DNA from: Oxalobacteraceae bacterium UBA6018 | GTDB lineage: Bacteria; Pseudomonadota; Gammaproteobacteria; Burkholderiales; Burkholderiaceae_D | Assembly (NCBI GenBank): GCA_002428015.1 | Contig: DIZW01000116.1 | Location: 10,022 to 74,021 of the forward strand | Length of the DNA stretch: 64,000 nucleotides | Direction: 5' to 3' | Shown: in pieces, positions 54,487-63,206 of the stretch | Layout: every line of letters begins with the position of its first letter | How positions within the stretch are numbered: the first letter of the stretch is position 1 | Made by a program: the position numbers and the translations under genes | The notes under the pieces: model-generated | Seen by the model: the letters and a program-made list of their open reading frames with translations, nothing else | Told to the model about the DNA's origin: nothing | The model's database searches: none

Positions 54487-56168
54487 ACGCGCCGCTGGTG
54501 GACGCGGCGCTGCTGGCGCGCGCGCGCAGCCAGAGCCTGGCGGCCCAGCGCGCCCTGGTGCCCGAGCTGGAAGCCATGACCGGCCTGGACGCGCGCCAGA
54601 TCGTGCAGGCGCTGGCCCAGCCTTTCGGGCTGGCGGTGATGGAGACGGCCGAGATGCTCAGCCTGGCGCCGGCCTTCGACCTGCTGCCGCTGGCGCAGGC
54701 GCTGGCGCGCCACTGCGCGCTGCTGCGCGCGCCCGACGGCCGCCTGACCGGCGTAATCGCCGACCCCTTCGACGTCGACCTGCAGACCTGGCTGGGCACG
54801 CGCGCGCGCGCCACCGCGGCCGCGCCGCTCGAGCTGCGCCTGGCGCTGCAGTCCGACATCCAGGCCTACCTGTCCAAGCAGGAGGAGTCCGCGCGCGCGG
54901 TCGACACCCTGGTGGCCAACGTGGGCGACGCCCGGCGCGACGGCAAGACCGCCGCCGTGCTGTCCTTCGCCTCGGTCTCGGAGGCCGCCAGCCCGGCCGT
55001 CAAGCTGGTCAACTCGACCCTGTACGACGCCCTCAAGGCCGGCGCCTCCGACATCCACCTCGAGAGCACCGCCGGCGGACTGGCCGTCAAGTACCGGGTC
55101 GACGGCGTGCTCGATCACGCCACCTCGGTGGGCGGGGTGGAGGTGGCCGAGCACATCATCTCGCGCCTGAAGGTCCTGGCCGAACTCGACATCGCCGAGC
55201 GCCGCGTGCCCCAGGACGGCAGCTTCCGGGTCGAGTCGGGCGGGCGCGAGATCGACCTGCGCGTCTCGATCATGCCCAGCATTCACGGCGAGGACGCGGT
55301 GATCCGGATTCTCGACAAGCGCGCCATGATCGAGGCCTACGGCGCGCTCACGCTGGAGGCGCTCGGCTTCGACGCCGCTTCGCTGGTGTCGCTGCGCACC
55401 CTGGCCCAGGAAGCCTACGGCATGCTGCTCGTGACCGGCCCCACCGGCTCGGGCAAGACCACCACCCTGTACGCGGCCCTCACGGAAATCCACAACGGGC
55501 GCGAGAAAATCATCACCATCGAGGACCCGGTCGAATACCAGCTGCCCGGCATCCTGCAGATTCCGGTCAACGAGAAGAAGGGCTTGAGCTTCGCCAAGGG
55601 CCTGCGCTCGATCCTGCGCCACGACCCCGACAAGATCATGGTGGGCGAGATCCGCGACCGCGAGACGGCCGAAATCGCCGTGCAGTCGGCCCTCACCGGC
55701 CACCTGGTGCTCACCACCGTGCACGCCAATAACGTGTTCGACGTGTTCGGCCGCTTCACCCACATGGGCATCGACCCCTACGCCTTCGTCTCGGCGCTCA
55801 ACGGCATCTGGGCCCAGCGCCTGGTGCGCATGAACTGCCCGCACTGCGCGGCGCAAACCACCCCGTCCGACGCCGAACTGGCCTCGGTCAACCTGGAACG
55901 CAAGGACGTGCACGATTACCTGTTCATGGAAGGCAAGGGCTGCGGCGACTGCCGCGGCACCGGCTACAAGGGGCGCCGTTCGATCGCCGAGATCCTCACC
56001 CTCAACGACGAGATCCGCGAACTGATCGTCGACAAGCGCCCGATCCGCCAGATCAAGGCGGCCGCCTACGAGAACGGCACCCGCAGTCTGCGCCTGGCCG
56101 CGCTCGACCTGGTCAAACGCGGCGCCACCACCCTGGCCGAGATCAAGCGGGTGACCTTGCATGCGTAG
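54483..56168 (+). CDS. gspE: type II secretion assembly ATPase GspE/PilB family
   Basis: A 561-residue hexameric ATPase. N-terminal domain about 1-150; catalytic core with DALKAGASDIHLE (Asp box), Walker A GPTGSGKTTT (about 319-328), RSILRHDPDKIMVGEIRDRETAE (Walker B and Arg), and a His box TGHLVLTTVHAN. A tetra-Cys zinc motif CPHC...CGDC lies at about 451-492, usual for GspE. Start GTG at 54483, overlapping gspF. It powers the secretion system. Confidence 0.92.
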   Translation: MNAPLVDAALLARARSQSLAAQRALVPELEAMTGLDARQIVQALAQPFGLAVMETAEMLSLAPAFDLLPLAQALARHCALLRAPDGRLTGVIADPFDVDLQTWLGTRARATAAAPLELRLALQSDIQAYLSKQEESARAVDTLVANVGDARRDGKTAAVLSFASVSEAASPAVKLVNSTLYDALKAGASDIHLESTAGGLAVKYRVDGVLDHATSVGGVEVAEHIISRLKVLAELDIAERRVPQDGSFRVESGGREIDLRVSIMPSIHGEDAVIRILDKRAMIEAYGALTLEALGFDAASLVSLRTLAQEAYGMLLVTGPTGSGKTTTLYAALTEIHNGREKIITIEDPVEYQLPGILQIPVNEKKGLSFAKGLRSILRHDPDKIMVGEIRDRETAEIAVQSALTGHLVLTTVHANNVFDVFGRFTHMGIDPYAFVSALNGIWAQRLVRMNCPHCAAQTTPSDAELASVNLERKDVHDYLFMEGKGCGDCRGTGYKGRRSIAEILTLNDEIRELIVDKRPIRQIKAAAYENGTRSLRLAALDLVKRGATTLAEIKRVTLHA

Positions 56169-56946
56169 GCGTTTCGGACAGCAGCTGCGCATCGGCGTGT
56201 CCGCGCGCGCCGTGGCGCTGGTCGCCACCAGCCGCTTCCAGCGCGAGGAGCTCAGCGTGCTGGCCGAGCGGCGCTGCGCCGACGGCGCCATCGACACCAT
56301 CTGCGCCAGCGTGCGCGACCTGCTGGCCGACGCGAGCTGCGCCGGCTGGCCGGTGAGCCTGGTCGTGGCCGACGAGCTGGCGCGCCTGTGGCAGGTGACG
56401 CCGGCGCCGGGCAGCACCCGCGTGGCCGACCTCGAAGGCGCGGCCGCCTTGCGCTTCCAGACCCTGTACGGGGAAGCCCCGCTGCTGTGGCGCATCGCCG
56501 CCGACTACGACCCGGCGCGCCCCTTCATGGCCGCCGCCATGCCGCGCCAGCTGCTGGCGCTGCTGGAGCAAGCCTGCGCCGGCCGCCAGCTCAAGGTGGT
56601 CGAGATCGTGCCCCAGTTCGTGGCCGGCTTGAACCGCTGGCGCGGCGCGCTCAAGCCCGGCGCCTGGTACGGCCAGGTGCAGGAGCAGGTCCTGACCCTG
56701 TGCGCCGGCACGGCCGTGCGCGCGGTCGCGCTGCCGCGCGCGGACGTTGGCGCCGCCGGCAACGACTGGCTGCGCCTGCAGCTCGAACGCGAAGCCCTGC
56801 GCCTGAACCTGCCCGCGCCGGAGCGCCTGATGGTGTCGGGCGACGCGCCCGCCGCCTGGCGCCACGGCGCCGCCTGCACCGTGCTCGGCCCCGAGCGCGA
56901 CTGGTCGGCCGCGGTGCGCCTGGCCGCCACCGGGAGCGTCGCATGA
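56161..56946 (+). CDS. PilM/GspL-like actin-fold assembly protein
   Basis: A 261-residue protein without transmembrane segment or signal peptide. It has actin-like/PilM features: VSLVVADELARLWQVTPAPG, ALRFQTLYGEAPLLWRIAADYD and VVEIVPQFVAGLNRWRGAL. In T4P/T2SS machines PilM/GspL-N docks the ATPase on the inner-membrane complex. Call rests on operon position (after gspE, before TM proteins) and these segments; sequence is weakly conserved. It overlaps gspE by 8 nt. Confidence 0.6.
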   Translation: MRRRFGQQLRIGVSARAVALVATSRFQREELSVLAERRCADGAIDTICASVRDLLADASCAGWPVSLVVADELARLWQVTPAPGSTRVADLEGAAALRFQTLYGEAPLLWRIAADYDPARPFMAAAMPRQLLALLEQACAGRQLKVVEIVPQFVAGLNRWRGALKPGAWYGQVQEQVLTLCAGTAVRAVALPRADVGAAGNDWLRLQLEREALRLNLPAPERLMVSGDAPAAWRHGAACTVLGPERDWSAAVRLAATGSVA

Positions 56947-57485
56947 GGCCGATGCGCATCGATTTCGCCGCCCCCAGCCTGGCGCGCACCGTGCACCGCG
57001 CCGGCCCCGGCACCTGGGCGCTGGGCGTGGCCGCGCTGGCCCTGTGCGGCGCCGCCGCGCTGCTGGGCTGGCGCGTGCTGGCCCAGCAGCGCCAGGACCA
57101 GGCCGAATTGTCCGCCGCCCGCCTGCGCGCGCACGCGCCGGTGGCCGCGCCCGTGGCCGAGCTGCCGCGCATCTCCGAGGTGCAGGCCGCCGCCGTCAAC
57201 GCCGCCGTCATGCAGCTCAACCTGCCCTGGCGCGCGCTGCACGACGCCGTCGCCGAGGCCACCCCGCCCACCATCGCCTTGCTGGCGCTGGAGCCGGACG
57301 CGCGCAAGCGCGCCATCAAGATCACCGCCGAGGCCAGGTCGCCCGATGAGATGGTCGGCTACGTCGAGCAGTTGAGCCGCCAGGAGCTGTTCACCGGCGC
57401 CAGCCTGACCCGCCATGAGATCAACGAGCAGGACCCCAACCGGCCGATCCGCTTCCAGGTCGAAGCGCAATGGAGCGCGCCATGA
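56943..57485 (+). CDS. PilN/GspL C-terminal-like membrane protein
   Basis: A 180-residue bitopic protein: short cytoplasmic N-terminus, one TM helix (WALGVAALALCGAAALLGWRV, about 24-44), then a periplasmic coil and a small alpha/beta domain with IALLALEPDARKRAIKITAEARSPDEMVGYVEQLSRQ, the ferredoxin-like PilN/GspL pattern. Overlaps both neighbours by ATGA. Probably pairs with the next gene product. Confidence 0.62.
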   Translation: MRPMRIDFAAPSLARTVHRAGPGTWALGVAALALCGAAALLGWRVLAQQRQDQAELSAARLRAHAPVAAPVAELPRISEVQAAAVNAAVMQLNLPWRALHDAVAEATPPTIALLALEPDARKRAIKITAEARSPDEMVGYVEQLSRQELFTGASLTRHEINEQDPNRPIRFQVEAQWSAP

Positions 57486-58075
57486 GCGCCGACATCAAGC
57501 TCGCTCCGAGCGGCGCCGGGCTGCCCGAACTGCTGCTGCGCGCGCGCCTGGCGTTCGCCGCGCGCGGCCCGCTGTGGTGCGCCGCGCTGCTGCTGTGCGT
57601 GCTCGGCGGCGCCAGCCTGGCCTGGCTGCTGCCCCAGCGCGCGCTGATGGCCCAGCGCCAGGCGGTGGCCCTGGGCCTGATCCGCACCCCGCCGCGCGTG
57701 TTGGCCAGCGCGCCGGTGCTGGCCAACCAGAACCTGACCCGCTTCTACGCCACCCTGGGCGAGCAGCGCTACGCCGAGGAGCAGGTCAAGACCCTGTTCG
57801 CGCTGGCCGCCAAGACCGGGCTCACGCTCAGCCAGGGCGAATACAAGAGCGCCTTCGACCAGGGCGCGCGGGTCTACACCTACCAGATTACCTTGCCGGT
57901 CAAGGGCAGCTACCACGCCGTCTGGCGCTTCGCCATGCTGGCGCTGGGCGCCATGCCGTTCGCCTCGCTCGACGAGATCAGCTTCAAGCGCGAGAGCATC
58001 GGCGAGGCCGGGGTCGAGGCGCGCCTGCGCCTGACGCTCTACCTGGGCGGGCGCGCCGCCGGGGCGGCATCATGA
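57482..58075 (+). CDS. PilO/GspM-like membrane protein
   Basis: A 197-residue bitopic protein with TM helix about 33-53 (LWCAALLLCVLGGASLAWLL), a coiled segment and a periplasmic alpha/beta domain ending in LRLTLYLGG. The order after a PilN-like gene suggests PilO/GspM, completing the alignment sub-complex. Start at the ATGA overlap (57482); ATG 57470 is in frame. Weak sequence evidence; context carries the call. Confidence 0.58.
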   Translation: MSADIKLAPSGAGLPELLLRARLAFAARGPLWCAALLLCVLGGASLAWLLPQRALMAQRQAVALGLIRTPPRVLASAPVLANQNLTRFYATLGEQRYAEEQVKTLFALAAKTGLTLSQGEYKSAFDQGARVYTYQITLPVKGSYHAVWRFAMLALGAMPFASLDEISFKRESIGEAGVEARLRLTLYLGGRAAGAAS

Positions 58076-58623
58076 TGCAGCCGCGTCACCTGGCCCTGCT
58101 GGCCGCGCTGGCGCTCGCCGCCGGCCTGGTGGTCTTCGGCGACAGCACGCCCTCGGGCGGGGTGGCGGAACCGGCCGAACGCGCCGCGCCGCGCCTGGCC
58201 GGGGCCGCGCCAGCCGCCGCCACGCCCGGTCCCGCCGAGCCGGCCATCGCGCGCCTGATCCCGCGCGCCGAGCTGGTCGGCGACGAGGACGACATCAAGG
58301 GCGCCGACGCGGTCTTCGGCAGCCAGAACTGGAATCCGCCGCCGCCCAAGCTGAGCGCCGCGGCAGCCGCCGCCGCGCTGCCGCCACCACCGCCACCGCC
58401 GCCGCCGAGCGCGCCGCCGCTGCCGTTCACCTACCTGGGCAAGGCTCTCGAGGCGGGCACCTGGGAGATCTACCTGGCGCGCGGCGACAAGACCTACATC
58501 GTCAAAATCCACGCGGTCATCGACGGCCAGTACCGGGTCGACGCGATCGCGCCGCCCATGCTGACCCTGACCTATCTGCCCCTGAACCAGGTTCAAACGC
58601 TCAATATTGGAGTTCTCAACTGA
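58072..58623 (+). CDS. GspC/PilP-like periplasmic linker protein
   Basis: A 183-residue protein: an N-terminal hydrophobic segment (LALLAALALAAGLVVF), an Ala/Pro-rich linker including a run of ten Pro at about 103-112, and a C-terminal small beta domain (FTYLGKALEAGTWEIYLARGDKTYIVKIHAV) that resembles the GspC homology region or PilP, which contacts the secretin N0 domain. It directly precedes the secretin gene. Overlaps both neighbours. Confidence 0.6.
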   Translation: MMQPRHLALLAALALAAGLVVFGDSTPSGGVAEPAERAAPRLAGAAPAAATPGPAEPAIARLIPRAELVGDEDDIKGADAVFGSQNWNPPPPKLSAAAAAAALPPPPPPPPPSAPPLPFTYLGKALEAGTWEIYLARGDKTYIVKIHAVIDGQYRVDAIAPPMLTLTYLPLNQVQTLNIGVLN

Positions 58624-60629
58624 TGGCTAGCCCACCGACCGGCGCCCGCCGCCTGACCTTGCACCGCCTGCTGGCGTGGCCGCTGATCGCGCTGGCCCTG
58701 TCCGGCTGCGCCGGCCAGATGGCCTACCACCAGGCGCAATCGCTGGCCGAGCATGACCAGGTCGAGGCGGCCCTGCTCAAGTACCGCGAGGCGATCCACG
58801 CCGCCCCGGACAATCCCCAGTACCGGGCCGCCTTCCTCAACGCGCGCGACCGCAGCGCCACCCGCCTGGTGGACCAGGCCGACCGCGCCCTGGCCGATGG
58901 CCAGGCCGACTTGGCGCGCCAGGACTACCAGCGCGCGCTGGCGGTCGACCCGGCCCACGAACGCGCCCGCGCCGGTCTGCGCGCGCTCGAAGCCGACGCG
59001 CGCCAGGGCCGCATGCTCGAACAGGCCGCCGCCGCCTTCGAACGCAAGGACTACGAGGTGGCGCGCCAGCTGGCCGCCGCCATCCTGGCCGAGCGCCCCG
59101 CTCACGAGGCGGCGCGCCTGCTGCTGGCCCGGATCACCGAGGCCACCGCCCATGCGCCGGCCGACAGCGGCCTGGCGGCGGCCTACAAGCAGACCATCAG
59201 CATCGAGTTCCACGACGCTCCGCTCAAGCAGGTGTTCGACGTGATCTCGCGCCGCGCCGGGCTCAATTTCGTGTTCGACAAGGACGTCAAGACCGACCAG
59301 CGCACCACCATCGCGCTCAAGAACAGCAGCATCGAGGCGGCCATCTACTATCTGCTCATGACCAACCAGCTCGAGCAGCAGGTGATGGACAACAACACCA
59401 TCCTGATCTACCCGAACATCGCGGCCAAGCTCAAGGAATACCAGGAGATGGTGGTCAAGACCTTCTTCCTGGCCAATGCCGACGCCAAGTCGATCGCCAA
59501 CACGCTCAAGATCATCCTCAAGTCGCGCGACGTGGTGGTCGATGAAAAGCTCAACCTCGTGATCGTGCGCGACAGCCCCGAGGCGATCCGCCTGGCCACC
59601 CGCCTGATCGCGCTGCAGGACGTGCCCGAACCGGAAGTCATGCTGGACGTGGAGATCCTCGAAATCAAGCGCAGCCGCCTGACCGACCTGGGCATCGCCT
59701 GGCCCGACAAGCTCACCTTCGCGCCGCTGACCAGCGCCAGCGGCGGCCCGCTCACGGTCGACGCGCTCAAGCGCCTGGGCAGCGCCGACATCGGCGTGTC
59801 CGGCCTGTCGGCCACGATCACCGCCAACACGACCGACGGCGACTCCAAGACCCTGGCCAACCCGCGCATCCGCGTGCGCAACAAGGAGAAGGCCAAGGTC
59901 GTGATCGGCGAGAAGGTCCCGTCCATCACCACCACCGTCTCGCCGGGCACCAGCGGCTTCGCCCAGGAATCGGTGAACTACCTGGACGTGGGTTTGACCT
60001 TGAACGTGGAGCCGACCATCTACCTGAACAACGAGGTGGCGATCCGCATCGCCCTCCAGGTGAGCAACCTGGTCGGCTCCACGACCACCAAGAGCGGCAC
60101 CACCGCCTACCAGATCGGCACCCGCGAGGCGACCACGATGCTGCAGTTGAAGGACGGCGAGAACCAGGTGCTGGCCGGGCTGATCAACAACGAGGACCGC
60201 AGCAGCGGCAACAAGATCCCCGGGCTGGGCGACCTGCCGCTGATCGGGCGCCTGTTCGGCACTAGCACCGATGGCAACGACAAGACCGAGATCGTGCTCT
60301 CGATCACGCCCCACCTGATCCGCAACATTCAGCGCCCGGCCGCCGCCGCCGCCGAGTTTAGCGCCGGCACCGAGGCCAGCTTCCGCCAACGTCCGGACGG
60401 CGGTTCGGGCGTGCCGACGCCGGCGCTGCCCTTGCAGGCGCCGCGCGTGCCGCCGGGCGCGCCTGTGCCGCCGCCCACGCCGCAACCTGCGCCGCAACCT
60501 GCGCCGTCGCTGCTGCCGGCCCAGCCGGCGCCGGTGCAGCCCTTCCAGCTGCCGGTTCAGCAGCCGGCCGTGCAGCCCGGCGTGAAAGTAACCCCGATTC
60601 CCGCGCCCCCGGGCAGCCGCCAGCAATGA
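58623..60629 (+). CDS. gspD: secretin GspD/PilQ-like with N-terminal repeat region
   Basis: A 668-residue outer-membrane secretin. Lipoprotein signal with lipobox LSGC at about 25-28; helical TPR-like repeats at about 35-175 (QVEAALLKYREAIHAAPDNPQYR, QADLARQDYQRALAVDPAHERA); N0/N1-type domains from about 192 (ISIEFHDAPLKQVFDVISRRAGLNFVFD); secretin core with VEPTIYLNNEVAIRIALQVSN and GENQVLAGLINNEDR, LGDLPLIGRLFG; and a Pro/Gln/Ala-rich tail of about 75 residues. The TPR part replaces the usual GspD N-region and may bind lipids, pilotin or cell wall. Confidence 0.9.
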   Translation: MASPPTGARRLTLHRLLAWPLIALALSGCAGQMAYHQAQSLAEHDQVEAALLKYREAIHAAPDNPQYRAAFLNARDRSATRLVDQADRALADGQADLARQDYQRALAVDPAHERARAGLRALEADARQGRMLEQAAAAFERKDYEVARQLAAAILAERPAHEAARLLLARITEATAHAPADSGLAAAYKQTISIEFHDAPLKQVFDVISRRAGLNFVFDKDVKTDQRTTIALKNSSIEAAIYYLLMTNQLEQQVMDNNTILIYPNIAAKLKEYQEMVVKTFFLANADAKSIANTLKIILKSRDVVVDEKLNLVIVRDSPEAIRLATRLIALQDVPEPEVMLDVEILEIKRSRLTDLGIAWPDKLTFAPLTSASGGPLTVDALKRLGSADIGVSGLSATITANTTDGDSKTLANPRIRVRNKEKAKVVIGEKVPSITTTVSPGTSGFAQESVNYLDVGLTLNVEPTIYLNNEVAIRIALQVSNLVGSTTTKSGTTAYQIGTREATTMLQLKDGENQVLAGLINNEDRSSGNKIPGLGDLPLIGRLFGTSTDGNDKTEIVLSITPHLIRNIQRPAAAAAEFSAGTEASFRQRPDGGSGVPTPALPLQAPRVPPGAPVPPPTPQPAPQPAPSLLPAQPAPVQPFQLPVQQPAVQPGVKVTPIPAPPGSRQQ

Positions 60630-61108
60630 TCCTGCGCATGCGCGGCCGTGGCTTCACGCTGATCGAGCTGCTGGTGACCCTGGCGATCCTGGCCTTGCTC
60701 GGCACCCTGATCGTGCCGGTGACCCAGATCACGGTCCAGCGCAAGCAGGAGCAGGAGCTGCGCCACGCGCTGCGCGAGATCCGCAACGGCATCGACGCGT
60801 ACAAGCGCGCCTACGACGAAGGGCGCATCGCCAAGGTGCTCAACAGTAATGGCTATCCGAAGGACCTCGAGCTGCTGGTCGAAGGCGTGCCCGACCAGCG
60901 CAGTCCCAAGCGCGCCAAGATCTTCTTCCTGCGCCGCATCCCGCGCGACCCCTTCAACAGCGACAGCAGCCTGACCGACGCCCAGACCTGGGGCAAGCGC
61001 AGCTACGCCAGCGAGGCCGACGAGCCGAAGGAGGGCGAGGACGTGTACGATGTCTACTCGAACTCGGAGAAGGTCGGCCTCAACGACGTGCCTTACCGCA
61101 AGTGGTGA
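60626..61108 (+). CDS. type II secretion pseudopilin (GspG/H-like), copy 2
   Basis: A 160-residue prepilin: leader RMRGRG, then FTLIELLVTLAILALLGTLIVPVTQ with Glu at +5. The mature part has RHALREIRNGIDAYKRAYDEGRIAK, LELLVEGVPDQRSPKRAKIFFLRRIPRDPF and a C-terminal KVGLNDVPYRKW. It resembles GspG-type proteins without the standard calcium loop. It overlaps the secretin gene (ATGA) and is followed after 2 nt by the next pilin. Confidence 0.85.
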   Translation: MILRMRGRGFTLIELLVTLAILALLGTLIVPVTQITVQRKQEQELRHALREIRNGIDAYKRAYDEGRIAKVLNSNGYPKDLELLVEGVPDQRSPKRAKIFFLRRIPRDPFNSDSSLTDAQTWGKRSYASEADEPKEGEDVYDVYSNSEKVGLNDVPYRKW

Positions 61109-61110
61109 CC

Positions 61111-61485
61111 ATGAAACGACAACGCGGCTTCACGCTGATTGAATTGCTGGTGGTGCTGGGCATCATCGCGCTCCTGCTGACGCTGGCCGTGCCGCGCTTT
61201 TTCCCCAGTATCGACAGCACCAAGGAAACCATCCTGGCCGATAACCTGCGCAACACGCGCATCGTGATCGAACAGTTCTACGCCGACACCGGGCGCTATC
61301 CCGATTCGCTCGAGCAGCTGGTGGAGAAGAAGTACCTGCGCAGCGTGCCCTTCGACCCGGTCGCCGACAGCAGCAGCGCCTGGATCCTGGTACCGCCCGA
61401 GGACGCCACCAAGGGCGGCCTGTACAGCATTCGCAGCGGCGCGCCCGGGAGCGGGCGCAACGGCAAGCCGTACAGCGAGTGGTAG
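61111..61485 (+). CDS. type II secretion pseudopilin (GspG-like), copy 3
   Basis: A 124-residue prepilin with leader KRQRG and FTLIELLVVLGIIALLLTLAVPRFFPS, Glu at +5. Body: NTRIVIEQFYADTGRYPDSLEQLVEKKYLRSVPFDPV and the end GAPGSGRNGKPYSEW, a GspG-like small-pilin pattern. ATG at 61111 chosen; GTG codons upstream at 61102 and 61105 are in frame. Paralogue of 60626 by motif order. Confidence 0.88.
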   Translation: MKRQRGFTLIELLVVLGIIALLLTLAVPRFFPSIDSTKETILADNLRNTRIVIEQFYADTGRYPDSLEQLVEKKYLRSVPFDPVADSSSAWILVPPEDATKGGLYSIRSGAPGSGRNGKPYSEW

Positions 61486-61489
61486 GCCA

Positions 61490-62317
61490 ATGGTAGCGAT
61501 GCGCCAGCGCGGCTTCACCTACCTGGGCTTGATCATCCTGGTGGCGATCATCGGCCTGGTGGGCGCGGCCACCTTGAAGGTGGGCTCGCTGCTGCAACGC
61601 GCCGCCGCCGAGGAGGAGTTGCTCGAAACGGGCGCGGCCTTCAGCGAAGCGCTCAAGAGCTACGCCGCGGCCACGCCGCTAGGCCAGCCGCGCCAGCCCA
61701 AGACCCTGCAGGACCTGCTGCGCGACCCGCGCTATCCGAACGTGCGCCGGCACCTGCGCAAGATCTTCGTCGATCCGATCACCGGCAAGGCCGAGTGGGG
61801 CGTGATGTATCTGGGTGACAAAGTCGGCGTGATCGGTGTGTATAGCCTGTCCAACGCCAAGCCCTTGAAGATCGCCAATTTCGACGCACGTTTCACCAAC
61901 CTGGAGAACAAGCAAAGGTTCTCGGAATGGAAGTTCATGCTGCCGGGCCAGGCCGCCACCTTGCTGCCCAGCCAGCGCCCCGGCGTGGCGCCGTCCTTGT
62001 TCAAGGTGCCACCCGGACTGGGTCAGGTTCAGGCGGTGCAGGTGACCGGCGCGGCGGCCGGTGCTCCCGGCCCCGGACCTGCGCCCGAGCTAATCCGGGG
62101 GCAAAGTCCGGAACAGGCGGTGCCCCAAGACCCGCCTCCAGTACCGCAGGCAGAGCCCGACAATGCGGCGCCGGAACCAGCGCCAGAGATTCAGGCGCCG
62201 GCGGATCCAGCGCCTGAGCCGACCGATCCAGTGCCTGATCCGGCGCTCGCGCCCGCGCAGGCCCAGCCGTCCGAGTCCGGCGCGGACATGGCGCGCACGG
62301 TCCAGAAAAGGCCTTAG
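61490..62317 (+). CDS. pseudopilin-like protein lacking Glu at +5, with proline-rich tail
   Basis: A 275-residue protein: MRQRG, then FTYLGLIILVAIIGLVGAATL. The residue at +5 of the mature pilin is Gly, not Glu, like tip (GspK-type) minor pilins. The middle has TLQDLLRDPRYPNVRRHLRKIFVDPITGKAEWGVMYLGDKVGVIGVYSLSN. The last 90 residues are an Ala/Pro/Glu-rich tail (PEPAPEIQAPADPAPEPTDP) of low complexity. It closes the operon and probably sits at the tip or interacts with substrate; this is inferred. Confidence 0.72.
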   Translation: MVAMRQRGFTYLGLIILVAIIGLVGAATLKVGSLLQRAAAEEELLETGAAFSEALKSYAAATPLGQPRQPKTLQDLLRDPRYPNVRRHLRKIFVDPITGKAEWGVMYLGDKVGVIGVYSLSNAKPLKIANFDARFTNLENKQRFSEWKFMLPGQAATLLPSQRPGVAPSLFKVPPGLGQVQAVQVTGAAAGAPGPGPAPELIRGQSPEQAVPQDPPPVPQAEPDNAAPEPAPEIQAPADPAPEPTDPVPDPALAPAQAQPSESGADMARTVQKRP

Positions 62318-62355
62318 GCCGCCTTGGGCTTTTCCTGGCCGTTCACTTGCCCAGA

Positions 62356-62712
62356 CTATGTTTGCTTAGCGTGCAACATTCGGTGAAGGGTGAACTTGAT
62401 GCGTTCCTGCTGATATGGTTTTTGAACGGCATACAGGCTTGCGACCACGCCCACTGCCACAGCAATGAGGACGAGTGCCGTCTTGAAGGATCTTTTGCTC
62501 ATGAATGCTTTCTCCAGTTCGTAGGTGGTTCTTACTTTGATGGCGAACAGCGTGCTTCCAACAAGCCAACGCACTGCCGTTGGACCTGATTCGATGTAGG
62601 CAAGCTCGTTGAGCATCGCCTGCGCCCAATCCTTGCGATGGGGCGGCATGATCCTCATGGCCAGCCGAAAGACGGCCGGCGGGATGATGAAACTGACGGG
62701 GCCTTTGGACAT
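62356..62712 (-). CDS. small membrane protein paired with PadR regulator
   Basis: A 118-residue protein with cytosolic N-terminal helices (RLAMRIMPPHRKDWAQAMLNELAYIESG) and hydrophobic segments at about 46-60 (VRWLVGSTLFAIKV) and 77-95 (ALVLIAVAVGVVASLYAV). Its start overlaps the PadR stop (ATGA), so the two are cotranslated. The pairing of PadR with a small membrane protein recurs in bacteria, where the membrane protein is often an uncharacterised target; function unknown. Confidence 0.65.
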   Translation of the reverse strand: MSKGPVSFIIPPAVFRLAMRIMPPHRKDWAQAMLNELAYIESGPTAVRWLVGSTLFAIKVRTTYELEKAFMSKRSFKTALVLIAVAVGVVASLYAVQKPYQQERIKFTLHRMLHAKQT

Positions 62713-63020
62713 CAGGCCCGGCCTGGCGATAGGTGTTGCGCACGCATGCCTGTGAGCTCGGTATGCTCAACGGCAAAAGCGATGCCTTCAGCATTGAGCC
62801 GATACAACTTCCTGGGCGGGCGGCCTTCATGCTGGGACGGCTCCCACTTCGATTCCACCATGCTCCTGTCGCTCAGCCGCATGAGGATGGGATACAGCGT
62901 TCCCGAGCTGAGCCCGGTCTGCTCGGAAAGGTCGTATCCGTGCTGCCACTGAGTACATTGCGACAGCAGGGCTGCCAGCAGCGTTTTGGTCTGGGGAGAG
63001 GGTGGTCTGGTGCGTTTCAT
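62712..63020 (-). CDS. PadR-family transcriptional regulator
   Basis: A 102-residue winged-helix protein: HGYDLSEQTGLSSGTLYPILMRLSDRSMVESKWEP is the PadR recognition helix region and GRPPRKLYRLNAEGIAFA the wing and dimer segment. It lacks the long C-terminal dimerisation domain, so it belongs to the short PadR subgroup. First gene of a two-gene minus-strand unit. Confidence 0.9.
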   Translation of the reverse strand: MKRTRPPSPQTKTLLAALLSQCTQWQHGYDLSEQTGLSSGTLYPILMRLSDRSMVESKWEPSQHEGRPPRKLYRLNAEGIAFAVEHTELTGMRAQHLSPGRA

Positions 63021-63206
63021 GTATTAAGTCTACATATGTCGAGATAATGCGTCAAGCCTTTGTATTCGACGCGTTGGTGCAGTCCTGCACGAAGGGAGGA
63101 ACTTTTTTCTTGCGGGTTATTTGAAGCCGTGGCCGAACCCGGAAGCGGGTCCGGGTTCGGTGTATCGCTTCGCTTGCGCTGAAAGGAAAGCGGGGCGAAG
63201 CGCTGC

